The position numbers were made by a program, and so were the translations under genes. A stretch of DNA of 64,000 nt, taken from NCBI RefSeq assembly GCF_963422355.1, contig NC_085105.1, positions 2,471,552 to 2,535,551 of the forward strand, given 5' to 3'. The notes under the pieces are model-generated. The model saw only the letters and a list, made by a program, of their open reading frames with translations. It ran no database searches and had not been told where the DNA came from. Below are positions 33,819 to 44,639 of this stretch, in pieces; the first letter of the stretch is position 1; every line of letters begins with the position of its first letter. Origin of the DNA: Corticium candelabrum (Eukaryota > Porifera > Homoscleromorpha > Homosclerophorida > Plakinidae).

Positions 33819-34178
33819 GGTACGTGTACAGTACCTACAACTTAGAAATTGCAAGTGTTATTTAAAGTGGCTTACTTTCTACTGTACTGAAATGTTGTGC
33901 TCAGGTCTTCTTCACCTCGGCTATTGCTAACCCTATCTAGTAGTACATTAGAGTACTGTCTACAGCTCTACAGACGCGCGTGTTCTTTCCTACGTGCCAG
34001 ATTGGACATGACATACAGTGCCAAAGGCTGTGCTACTTCGCGTCAATTAGTTAGATACTGCGTGCCAGCATGCACGCGTGTGCAGCATGCAGCAGCTGCT
34101 CCGTAACCTAGGCTTAGCAATTTGGTGCTTCTTCATTGTAGGCAGCAGCAGAAGGCAACAAAGAGGAAGTATTCTGAC

Positions 34179-34221
34179 GTCACGTGACAACCATTCCATT
34201 CTCGCATTGCAGGCGCCTGTA
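34179..34221 (+). promoter_or_regulatory. Conserved upstream module of copy 1 (GTCACGTGAC … GGCGCC)
   Basis: The palindrome GTCACGTGAC (34179-34188) contains a CACGTG E-box. CTCGCATTGCA and the palindrome GGCGCC (34212-34217) follow. The module lies 176 bases before the ATG at 34355. The order is conserved in all copies with exon 1. It is probably core promoter or enhancer sequence bound by a bHLH-zip-type factor (inference). Confidence 0.65.
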
Positions 34222-34913
34222 CAACTTTGAACTTTTGCAATGTTTCGTATCTGTCAAAATAGAAGCGAATCTATTGTGTATAGGTATAGGTAAGCTTCTA
34301 TTTTGCTCCAACAGCGGTGGAGAGTGGATATCCTCTAGCTGTTCGAGTTTGACAATGAAGACGCTTTGTTCTGCTGTCGCTCTTCTTTTCCTTCATCAGG
34401 TGTCTAGACAATAGACATTCGTCACTTTGATAGTCTTTACTGTACTAGATACTGACTGAAATGTTGTGCTCAGGGTTTCTTCTCTTCGGCTATTGCTATG
34501 CAGATGGGCAACACGTCTAGCTGGATGTACTTCGGTGCTGGACTCGAGGAAGTAACTGTCACAGACGGGCAAATGCGTTTAGCTGCTGTGTGTAACGACA
34601 GTCATGGTGCACAAAGTAAGAGGAATGTGTTAATTAGGATGCGGTCGACGACTAGTAGCGATGGTCTGACGTTTCTTATCTTGAAATTTTACTAGATGGT
34701 GAGTGTTGCTCGATATCTGACTACATTCCGATTAATTCAACGAAGAGTTATAAATTTAGCATCTACATCAAATCGACGGTAGGTACTGTAGTTATTTTAT
34801 GCATTTATAATAATAATTGTCGAGCGTAGCGAGGCTTCTAATCCGGGTCGCCCAACAAAATGGGCGTGGTTCTATATGGCTCTCTATCGAGCTTTTGGTA
34901 CATGCTTGTGTGC

Positions 34914-34959
<46 letters not shown>

Positions 34960-34960
34960 A

Positions 34961-34998
<38 letters not shown>

Positions 34999-35331
34999 CG
35001 TGTGTGTGTGCGTGCGTGCGTGCATGTGTGTGTGTACACAAATCTCAAATTTCTTCTCCCAATGACCACGTTTCATGATAGGACATACCTTAAAAATCCT
35101 TTCGGTGTCCGACAACAGATGAATCTAAGAACGATTCGTGCAAGTGACCAAACGGCGAAGAAAATGCTTCATGAACTTCCGTCGCCCCATCCTTTTGTAC
35201 CGTAGTTAGGGATTGTGTGTACTTGAAAACCAAGAAACACCTTCAGGAGTTGAATGCCACCTACAGTCAACTATTCACACGTCCCATACTTACAGTATGA
35301 TCAATCCTTTACTACACTGTGCTGCATCTAA

Positions 35332-35895
35332 AGCTGGATTTACAATATGCAAACGCTTGAGCGTCGCGTCGCGTCGCGTCACGTCGCATAGTACAAATTC
35401 AAATTGTAAATGGTCGCGTCGCGTCGAAATAGAACCAATTCTATTTGAGCGTCGAACCGGAAGCTCTTCACGTCGCGTCGGAAGTAGCACCTTGATCTCG
35501 ACAAATCACAGCCAACTATAAATGCACGTGTGGCTTTCGTGAGCAATGATTATTGATTTCGACGCTGTACTCGACGTTGAACGGTCTATAGATTGTGTAT
35601 GGAGCTGTCCTTGCTTGTGGATAATCAACTGCAAGATGTAGAAAGACCTGCGTGCAAGGGAGAACGCGCAGAAATTGATTTTGAGCAAGTTGGGGGTTCC
35701 AGCAGAGTTGTGCTAGTAAAAAATCGAAGCGCGAGTGGTCAGTTCAATAATTCAGGCATCAACGTCTACGGCGCACTGAAATCGTATTGTGAATGATGTG
35801 ACGCGTGTGACGCGATACGTGCCATTCCCACGCAAGACAACGTGAAAGGACGCACGCGACGCGACGCTCAAGCGTTCCCATATTGTAAATCCAGC
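35332..35895. mobile_element. 564-bp MITE in the left arm only (PIF/Harbinger-like)
   Basis: The ends are AGCTGGATTTACAATATG and the complement ending ATATTGTAAATCCAGC; TAA flanks both sides. The right arm of inverted repeat C is uninterrupted at the equivalent point (GCATCTAACTCTG), giving a direct empty site for comparison. The terminal parts are rich in GCGTC repeats. An open stretch of 67 codons (35593-35796) inside is unrecognised. A 3-bp TAA duplication is what PIF/Harbinger elements make. Confidence 0.75.
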
Positions 35896-36239
35896 TAAAC
35901 TCTGTTGATAGTCAATGTTTGCTGAGATCAATTTCTATGTCAGTAAACACCATACCACTGTCGTTACAGCGGAACTGAGTGCATACCTAAACTGTACATT
36001 TCAACTGTCTTGATCACAATCGCAAAACGACGACTACCTATACCAGGCCTTTAGACGTAATCTAAACTACTAGAAAATTTGCATGTTTACTTCCATGACA
36101 GCTAGGGTTTCAACAAATATGTATTGTCTAGCTAGGACTCGGCGTTTCAGTAGACTGTCTGAAAACTCCGTTGGACGTGTTACTTACGAACGCGAGGCGC
36201 CTACAGATACCGTACAACTATTAATAATAATAATAACAG

Positions 36240-38776
36240 AGAGCTGGGTAAGCAGACTATCCAGGTCACTTTCCCGCCATCCGAGTCTGAGATCGAACAG
36301 TATTGGGGTGGTATCCTAGAAACTGAGGTACATCACAATGAATCTGCCTTCTGGCTGAGACGTCAAACCGATGGCAAGACGCACCGGAAAGATGAGCAGC
36401 AGTGGTTATCTATCTCAGACAATGAGGTCACATCGTGTCTCAAAAGGATAGGAGGAACCTGAAGTCTCGAGCTCCTGGTTCAGACAAGGTTTATGGTTTT
36501 TGGGTCAAGCGTATCACGTGTCTTCACACTAATCTGACTTGTAACTGCAACCTGTTGGTTCAGAATCCAGACTCTGTACCCTACTGGTTGTCTCAAGGTA
36601 TAACCACTCTGATTCCTAAGAATGACAAGACTGACCAGGCCAAAAATTACCGGCCTATCACATGTCTGTCTGTCTTCTATGAGACCCTCACCTCAGTCAT
36701 CAGGCAGGGAATTGCAGGGCATTTGGATCAGAGAAACCTCATGGCTCCGGAGCAGAAGGGTTGTCGACAGGGATCATTTGGTGCAAAGGATCAGCTGTTG
36801 ATCAACAAGCTGCTTACCGAAGACTGTAAGACCAGGCACAAGAGCTTGAGCATGGCTTGGGTGGACTACCAGAAAGCCTATGATAGCGTGCCACACAGTT
36901 GGTTGCTCCAATGCCTTCAGCTGCATAAGATCAGTTCAGTCTTATGCGGGTTCCTGTCACGTATGATGTTGAGTTGGAGGACATCGATGGTGCTTTCTTG
37001 CGGGAATAGTACGATCAAGACAAGGCTTATGCAGATCAGAAAGGGTATTTTCCAAGGTGACTCACTTTCTCCACTTCTCTTCTGTATGGCTCTCAATCAT
37101 CTGAGCAAGGAGCTGAACAGAACCGGTTACGGCTACCGGATGACCACTGGGCATGGTGAGACTGCCAAACGTCAGCTCATCAGTCATCTACTTTACATGG
37201 ATGATCTGAAGCTGTATGGCAGAAACTCTGATCAGTTGGATGGATTGTTGCAGACGGTTTGTACCTTCTCTAATAACATCCAGATGAAGTTTGGTCTGGA
37301 AAAATGTGCTGTTGCACACTTTGTCAACGGCAGGCTATCTGGACACAACTCTGGAGTGTCGGTAGGAAAAACGGACACCATCAACTGTCTGGAACCGGGT
37401 CAAGTCTACAAGTACTTGGGTGTAGATGAGAGTAACGGTAATCAGCACAGCATGATGCGGGAGAGACTCCGTCGTAAGTACTTTCGCAGAGTGAAGGTGG
37501 TTCTCCGGACTGACTTGTATGATCGGAACAAGATTCTAGCCATCAATGGGTTTGCACTACCGGTTCTCACTTACGGTTTTGGCGTCATTCATTGGGGGTG
37601 CACGGACCTGCAGCAGCTTGATCGACGGACCAGATAGCTCCTCTCTATGCACGGTGTCCACCATCCTGCTGAAGACGTTGACCGACTGTACGCTTCTTGC
37701 AGTGATGGGGGTAGGGGGTTACAACAGATTGAGTCGACATATCAATCTTGTATTGTAAGGCTGAACTGTTACCTTGCTGACAGATCGATCCTTTCATGCA
37801 GATGATAAGGGAGTGTGACTTTGGAAAATCTCCACATTCGATCAAGTGCATGGCTTGTTGCTTTCTGCACAGCTGCGAAGGAGTCTTGCTTCGGACGACA
37901 AGTCACAGAACTTACACAGGAATGCATCCATCTCGGTTGAAGGTGGCTTCAAGCAAGCGCCTGAAACAGATGCGAGACATTACCGTACATGTTGCAGTTC
38001 TCTTCGTGTGCGGTCCTGGAGCGGGAAGCCTATGCACGGGCAGTATCGTCGTCTCACTGAGCAACCGCCTGTGGACATGAAAGAGACCTACGGATGGCTA
38101 AAGGCAGCGAATCTTCCTGCTGCAACTGAGGGACTGGTTGTTGCTGCTCAAGACCAAGCTCTTCAGACTCGGTACTATGAGCGCAAGATTCTACATCGTG
38201 ATGTCAGTCCTACTTGCCGCATGTGCAGTGTAGGCCTGGAAACAGTCGACCACATTGTGGCAGGCTGTAGTGCTTTGGCACCGACGGACTACACTGATCG
38301 ACACAATCAGGTGGCCTCCATCATTCACTGGGATGTTTGTCGCCATTTTGGGGTTTCAGTGGAGAGCAGATGGTACCGGCATTATCCTGATAGGCTTGTG
38401 GAGACAGACATTACTATGATGTGGGATACCACCATCCCCACTGCCAGGAAGATCAAAGCCAATCGTCCAGACATCTGTCTTAAAAATAAGAAGACAAACA
38501 CTTGTCTTCTTATTGATATCAGCTGTCCTGCTGACGGCAACATTGGCAAGAAACATACTGAGAAGTTGGCGAAGTACAGCAACTTGCGAGTGGAGATAAG
38601 CGTGGTTCCGGGGGTCTTAGGAGCTTTGGGCACAGTGCACGCAGGTATTGCACGGTGGCTGGACATTATTCCAGGTCATCACAACCTGCAGCACTTACAG
38701 AAAACAGCGCTTCTGGGATCTACTCGGATCCTTCGTAAAGTCATGTCTTCTTTGTATACAGCCGTGATGGTCTAGG
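36240..38776 (+). pseudogene. R2-group-like non-LTR retrotransposon with restriction-like endonuclease, disabled
   Basis: The reading begins in one frame (PSESEIEQYWGGILETEVHHN) and shifts near 36455. It gives a reverse transcriptase at 36435-37634: LIPKNDKTDQAKNYRPITCL, EQKGCRQGSFGAKDQLLIN, AWVDYQKAYDSVPHSWL, IRKGIFQGDSLSPLLFCMAL and catalytic YMDD at 37194-37205. An amber stop at 37635 and further stops at ~37800 interrupt it. The C-terminal part at 37846-38775 has a CCHC finger (CRMC … H…C) and a PD-(D/E)xK-type endonuclease reading (RPDIC … LIDIS … KLAKY), then VLGALGTV and LQKTALLGSTRILRKV. Domain order (RT before the endonuclease) is that of R2-group elements; the clade within it is uncertain. 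The 3' end has an ATA-rich tail. Confidence 0.85.
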
Positions 38777-39478
38777 TACTTCTGAAGCAGGGTTTTCTTC
38801 CGGTACTTGTAATAGACTTTACAAACCAGACTGATCTGGTTGAGCACGACACAAAATAATAATAAATAGTTGTATGGTATCCGTAGGCGTCTCGCGCTTG
38901 TGAACACGTCCAACGGAGTTTCAGGCCATCTACTGAAACGCCAAGTCCTAGCTAGACAATACATATTTGTTGAAACCCTAGCTGTCATGGAAGTAAACAT
39001 GCAAATTTTCTAGTAGTTTAGATTACGTATATAGGCCTGGTATAGGTAGTCGTCGTTTTGCGATCGTGATCAAGGCAGTTGAAATGTACAGTTTAGGTAT
39101 GCACTCAGTTCCGCTGTAACGACAGTGGTATGGTATTTACTGACATAGAAATTGATATCAGCAAACATTGACTATCAACAGAGTTAGATGCAGCACAGTG
39201 TAGTAAAGGACTGATCATACTGTAAGTATGGGACGTGTGAATAGTTGACTGTAGGTAGCATTCAACTCTTAAATGTGTTTCTTGGTTGTCAAGTACACAC
39301 AATCCCTAGCTACAGTACAAAAGGACGGGGCGACGGAAGTTCATGAAGCATTTTCTTGGCCGTTTGGTCACTTGCACGAATCGTTCTTAGACTCATCTGT
39401 TGTCGGATACGGAAAGGATTTTTTAAGGTATGTCCTATCATGAAATGTGGTCATTGGGAGAAGAAATTTGAGATTTGT

Positions 39479-39575
<97 letters not shown>

Positions 39576-40413
39576 AAGCTTGATGGAGAGCCATATAGGA
39601 CCACTCCTATTTCTGCTGTGCGATCCGGATTAGAAGCCTCGCTACGCTCGGCAATAATTTATTTTATCACACCACATCTGGTGTAGTTCTCTTAAAGGGG
39701 CAACACAAAACACATGCCTAAGTTGTGTCTGTATCCTGTGCTTGCATGTGTCAGTACGTATGTGTGAGAACGTTCTGTGCATGAGACTGTTGTTGTTTTT
39801 TATACGCATTATATTTCACGTTTAGCATCTGTTTGTCTCGCTTAGTTGCCTCTGCTTCAGTGTATATGTTCAGGGTGGATAGCTATTGAGTACATTAGGG
39901 ATGTGTTTCTTTTCAGGCAACCGACATGGTAAACTCATTTGGTTTCTACGTCTACAATGAGAAGAAAGAAAACATATCGACAATTAATCAATATTTTAAA
40001 CATAGTGGTAACGATTCAAATGTGTGGACCAAATGGACGGGCTACATACTTTCTCTCCACATGTCTGACTCAAACAATGACAGCCAACCGGATTCTCAGT
40101 TTGACGAGACAAATGGAGTAGATTGGAAGTGGCCACGTGATGCTAAATATGTTGCCTTGCGATTTGGATCGTGCAGTAGTGACAGTCAAACCTCAAAGAC
40201 TGTCATCATACGTAGGAACATCATTCCTATGGAAAATAGTCCTGAGCCAACCCATTTTATACATCCGGCTACCGAAAGTGTACATGTTGACCCTGGGACA
40301 GAAAACGAAGATGTTGAGTATACCAGCAGCGATACCCAATCTTATCTTACTGACAGTCTTTATGACATACTTTCTGCTACAGTTGAAAGTAACATTGTAC
40401 CCATAACTGGTCC

Positions 40414-41720
40414 TCCTACAGCAGCTCCTACTGCAGCTTCTCCTGCAGCTTCTCCTGCAGCTTTTACTGCAGCTCCACCTTCAGCTTCTACTGCAGCTTT
40501 TACTGCAGCTTTTACTGCAGCTTCTGCTGCAGCTCCTACTGCAGCTTCTACTGCTCCTATTGCAGCTCCTACTGCTGCTTCTACTGCAGCTTTTACTGCA
40601 GCTTCTGCTGCAGCTCCTACTGCAGCTTCTACTGCCGCTCCTACTGCAGCTTTTACTGCAGCTCCACCTGCAGCTTCTACTGCAGCTTTTACTGCAGCTT
40701 TTACTGCAGCTTCTGCTGCAGCTCCTACTGCAGCTTCTACTGCTCCTATTGCAGCTCCTACTGCTGCTTCTACTGCAGCTTTTACTGCAGCTTCTGCTGC
40801 AGCTCCTACTGCAGCTTCTACTGCCGCTCCTACTGCAGCTTCTACTGCAGCTTCTATTGCAGCTCCTACTGCTGCTTCTACTGCAGCTCCTACGGCAGCT
40901 TCTACTACAGTTTCTATTGCAGCTTCTACTGCAGCTTCTACTGCAGCTTTTACTGCAGCTCCTACTGCAGCTTCTATTGCAGTTTCTATTGCAGCTTCTA
41001 CTGCAGTTCCCATTGCAACTTCTACTGCAGCTCCTACTGCGGCTTCTACTGCAGCTCCTATGGCAACTTCTACTGCAGCTCCTACTGTAGCTTCTACTGC
41101 AGCTCTTACTGCAGCTTCTACTGCAGCTTCTACTGCAGCTTCTACTGCGGCTCCTACTGCAGCTGCTAATGCGGCTCCTACTGCAGCTTCTACTGCAGCT
41201 TCTATAGCAGCTCCTACTGCTGCTTCTACTGCAGCTCCTACGGCAGCTTCTACTACAGTTTCTACTGCAGTTTCTATTGCAGCTTCTACTGCAGCTTCTA
41301 CTGCAGCGTCTACTGCAGCTCCTATTGCAACTTCTACTGCATCTCTTACTGCAGCTTCTACTGCAGCTCCTACTGCAGCTTTTACTGCAGCTCCTGTTGC
41401 AACTTCTACTGCGGCTCCTACTGCGGCTCCTACTGCGGCTCCTACTGCGGCTCCTACTGCGGCTCCTACTGCGGCTCCTACTGCGGCTCCTACTGCGGCT
41501 CCTACTGTAGCTCTTACTGCAGCTCTTACTGCAGCTTCTACTGCAGCTCCTACTGCAGTTTCTACTGCAGATTCTACTGCACCTCTTTCTGTAGCTACTA
41601 CTGCAGCACATACTACAGCACCTACTGCAGCTCCTACTGCAGCTCTTACTGCAGCTCCTAGTGCAGCACTTTTTGCAGCTCCTACTGCGTCTTCTACTGC
41701 GCCTTCTACTGCACTTCCTA
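40414..41720 (+). repeat. Coding minisatellite in exon 4 of copy 1 (12-bp unit ACTGCAGCTYCT)
   Basis: About 108 units of a 12-bp repeat encode Thr-Ala-Ala-Pro/Ser (variants TAAF, TVAS, TAVS, TATS). A higher-order duplication is visible: ~190 bases starting near 40490 recur near 40680. The run 41411-41500 is an almost perfect block. Every unit change keeps the frame. The encoded linker would be an extended, possibly O-glycosylated, mucin-like stretch. Confidence 0.95.
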
Positions 41721-42811
41721 TTACATCTTCGTCAGCTGTAAACAAAATGTGGTACTGGAATCTCAGCTTTCACGAATTCGAAACTCCACTGACGTTTAAC
41801 ATATTGGACTTTCGTGAATGGGAATCGAAACCAAACTACACTGGAATAGCTAATGTAACCGGTAAGGCTACTATGGGCACATGCAGGCTTTAACGTTAGG
41901 TGATACATGATTATTTGCTTGAAAATGAAGATAATAGATAAATCAAGGGTTATTTAATTGTTATATATAGGTCTGTCTGTTAGTTTGTCTGTCTGTCTGT
42001 TTGTTCGTCTGTCCGTCCGTCCGTCTGTCTGTTTCTGTTTGTCAAATTTCATCTACTTTCGATCAACATTAAATCGACGTACACCACAACAAAGCAAAGC
42101 TCTACTGTTTCACAAAATAGAATGAAAGCTACATGTTTGTGTTTCGCTGTCTGTTTGTTTATTTATCTGCTTCCCTATTTCTTGAAACGGTAACTAAACT
42201 AAAAAAACTATGTATTTGCAATGTGACTATAATTATATACTTCTGCTAATTGAAATGTCTGTCTAAGTAAACCACTCTTATATGCAATGCAATTGGAACA
42301 ACTTTATGTTGTTGCTAAAGTGTGTTTGTGTACTGTGTTGATAGCACAAAATACTCCCATAGCCAAGATGGTTGCGGGAAAAAAGAAACAATGTTATTAT
42401 CCGTGGGGCATTACACGTCGTTTTGAGATTAATTTAAACAAATCATATAAGTTCAGTGTTTGGATCTCGAGCACACAAACTGATCTTCACAACTTTCTTG
42501 GTTTCCAAGCGTATGACAAAAACGGAAATCTTCTGACCTTCCCGTTACTTGAAAGTGACTATCTGCAGTATTATTCCAAAGTCGCAACCAAACCGTATTT
42601 CAAATGAAGCAAAAACGATGTAGAAGAGTGGACAAGATGGAATGGATTTGTACTCCCACACAAACCTGATAACAGTAGTAAAGAACGAAACTGGAAGTGG
42701 CCACAAAATGCCAAATATGCGCAGTTGAGGTTTGGCACTTGCTATGGCGACGGAAACGACCAAGGAATCACTTATTTTGCTCTTCCTCAAGTGCTGCAGA
42801 CTGATCTCTAG

Positions 42812-43176
42812 CCATGAAATAATAGACTTATGCCATGTAATTTGTGTTTTTTAAACAAACTATACCAGAAAGAAATAGTTGTTATAGCGTTGCCATGGCA
42901 AGACTTTTGTACTAATTTAAGTTAAAAGACTTTCACTTTGATTCCTAGTCGCTTAGAGTGCACGGAACGTGGTAAAGTTTTCAAACCAAAACAAATATAG
43001 AATTGTGTAATCATACAACTTTGCTGTCAAAGTAATTTGTAATTTGTTAGATTAGTTGAAGTTAGTTAGCTGAACTTGTAGATATATAGGAAGTATTCAA
43101 AACTTTGTCGACGAACTTTAGTCTATCTGTCTTCTCTCTTACACAAAGCAAACTACTTGTTAGAACGTACGTGCCT
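42812..43176. other. Intergenic unit after copy 1
   Basis: 3' flank of copy 1 and array intergenic sequence (TAGTTGTTATAGCGTTG at ~42873, AGAGTGCACGGAACGTGG at ~42955). No gene. It is interrupted at about 43177 by a transposon. Confidence 0.5.
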
Positions 43177-44119
43177 ATAGAGATAGTGCGTTTGACGTCA
43201 CAATCACGTGATATCCCGGAAGTCGCCATCTTAGGGGGCAAGCGTATTAGCATGGCTAGAGTTGCTGTGTTTTCGGCTGCCACGATCGTAGAATTCAGGG
43301 GAGCAACATACGTTTTTAGTCTATACGGCTATACTAACCAGTCAGGGACCAGAAACGCGTCATTTGAGCAACAGACGACGGGCAGCGTGGATCTCCAGCC
43401 TAGACAGAAAGGACTGGAAGCCGTCGCAGCATTCGCGTGTTTGCTCTGAGTACTTTCTGTCTGGTAGAACTGTCATTTCTAGTATGTTCTATAATAAAGA
43501 GTAATCTGTGCTACTCTGAACAATTCTAGGAAAGCTATCGTTTGTGTATATATGACTCAACTAACCCTGACTGGGTACTGTACCATCTGCAAGGATGGGT
43601 TATGTTGCTACGAGCACTTCCAGTAGAGAAAGATTTGTTCGTCTCAAGAGAAGGTCTAGTACACCTAACAGCATACAATCGTAAACAACATCATGTTACT
43701 CCAATTCATGTCGGGAATGACTTCTGGCTCCTCCGTCCACAGTTGAGCCTCCGTTCTACCTGTTTTTAGGCCCGCAGGTACACCTTTCTCCTCGTATCGC
43801 TTCTGCGATTCAACTGAGAGACTTTAGACTTCTGTTCCATAATCTCTATTCTAAGAATTAGCTTTATCGCACTCGACCATCAGACTAAGAAATCACGGCA
43901 AACTCGCGAATTCACCGATAAAATTTGGTTTAAATCTTTCGCAATTAGTATACTGTCGCCGTACTATCTAACACACAGTCGAAAGTCCTTGAAATGTTGT
44001 ACAAGCCGCCGTCGCAAAGAGAGATACCTGCGGAGGACAGAAGCTTGCCCCCTAAAATGGCGGCAAATACGGGTACTACAGGGAACGCCTACTCCCGCCC
44101 CCGCACGCACTATCTCTAT
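43177..44119. mobile_element. About 940-bp element with ATAGAGATAGTGCGT terminal inverted repeats
   Basis: It begins ATAGAGATAGTGCGT and ends ACGCACTATCTCTAT (perfect 15-base ends). A second inverted match lies further in (CGCCATCTTAGGGGGCAAGC with GCTTGCCCCCTAAAATGGCG). It interrupts the array intergenic unit, which continues at TTGGACTCTGC. Inside are open stretches of 114 codons (43105-43449) and 75 codons (43542-43769), not assigned to any family and possibly transposase remnants. No target duplication could be defined. Confidence 0.65.
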
Positions 44120-44442
44120 TGGACTCTGCATGTCAATGTTGTCGCACAGATTGAGAGCCGATTACAGTTGGTAACAACGTGACCTGCATGAGTCATTATC
44201 TGCTGTCGTGGCGTCATTGGTCAAGCCTCTTCCGCGTTACTTTTCGGAATTCAAGTGCTAGATGAGTGAATTTCACAACTGCGAACAACAGCACGCGACA
44301 AACATGTGGCACAGCAAATCCTACCAAAACACACGGATGCCCAAAGCATTGCCACGCTTCTCAATACACAGTAGAGATGCGAGACATGCTTGTAGGAAGC
44401 AGCAAAACGTAGCAAAGAGGCGTATCTCGGGCGTACTCGGAC
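44120..44442. other. Array intergenic unit before copy 2
   Basis: Continues the array unit (GTGACCTGCATGAGTCATTATC, AACTGCGAACAACAGCACGCGAC and CAGCAAATCCTACC are diagnostic phrases shared with the upstream regions of other copies). No coding sequence. Confidence 0.6.
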
Positions 44443-44481
44443 GTCACGTGACAACCATTTTAGTCTCGCATTGCAGGCGCC
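44443..44481 (+). promoter_or_regulatory. Conserved upstream module of copy 2
   Basis: GTCACGTGAC at 44443-44452, CTCGCATTGCA, then GGCGCC at 44476-44481; the module starts 197 bases before the ATG at 44640. Spacing between the two palindromes is the same as in copy 1. Confidence 0.65.
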
Positions 44482-44639
44482 TTGAACTTTGACAGTGTTC
44501 TATGTCTGTCTGAAAAGGAGAGAAGACAAATCGATTGTTTAAATAAAAGAGCTAGGTAAATACGAGGTCTAGACGATTCATTTATTTTTACTCCCGCAGC
44601 GGTGTAGAGTGGACATTCTCTAGTTGTTCCAGTTTGACA

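Larger units (their letters stand above)
34808..39658. mobile_element. Inverted-repeat element C: arms about 800-860 bp around a dead LINE, in intron 3 of copy 1
   Basis: The left arm (34808-36235, including a later 564-bp insertion) and right arm (38855-39658) are reverse complements at high similarity. Each contains, from the outside, CGAGCGTAGCGAGGC, a CA/TG microsatellite (34907-35036 and 39480-39571), a shared ~650-bp unique sequence and an ATA trinucleotide tract at the inner edge. An R2-group-like LINE fills the centre. The outer ends are AT-rich, and no clear target duplication can be asserted. It is a foldback element that received a LINE, or a LINE-linked inverted duplication. Confidence 0.8.
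34355..42811 (+). pseudogene. Copy 1 of the secreted two-domain family; five exons, premature stop in exon 5, giant intron 3
   Basis: Exons by homology and GT-AG sites: 34355-34399 (MKTLCSAVALLFLHQ), 34474-34615, 34696-34778, 39917-41861 and 42345-42811; phases 0, 1, 0, 1 as in the other copies. Joined, it reads 825 codons to a TGA at 42605-42607, where intact copies have AGA in YFKRSN. Reading beyond it, homology continues to a normal end at 42811. So the second half loses its WTRWNGFVLP and LRFGTC parts. A short DDIPRYF-type segment is also deleted. The linker in exon 4 has swollen to ~1.3 kb of TAAP/TAAS repeats. Intron 3 is about 5.1 kb because it contains a giant inverted repeat with a LINE; relatives have 0.5-1.5 kb. 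It is either a pseudogene or a gene making a shortened product. Confidence 0.85.

Noticed and set aside
36435-38775. Functional reverse transcriptase gene
   Set aside because: At least one frameshift (~36455), an amber stop (37635) and further stops (~37800) break the reading, so it is listed as a pseudogene.
38695-39000. A conserved gene in the arms of inverted repeat C (reading MFTSMTARVSTNMYCLARTxRFSR in both arms)
   Set aside because: Similarity between arms is at the DNA level, including non-coding parts, and the readings diverge into frameshifts. There is no independent evidence of coding.
34792-39667. A 9-bp TTATTTTAT target duplication flanking inverted repeat C
   Set aside because: The matching 9-mers exist on both sides, but the inverted ends do not align right up to them and the sequence is low-complexity AT, so chance is likely.
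40360-41745. Long antisense and alternate-frame open stretches over the exon 4 repeat (Ala/Val/Glu, Ser/Arg/Cys or Leu-rich)
   Set aside because: A 12-bp repeat without stop codons is open in several frames automatically. Only the plus frame continuous with flanking conserved exon 4 motifs and correct splice phases is supported.
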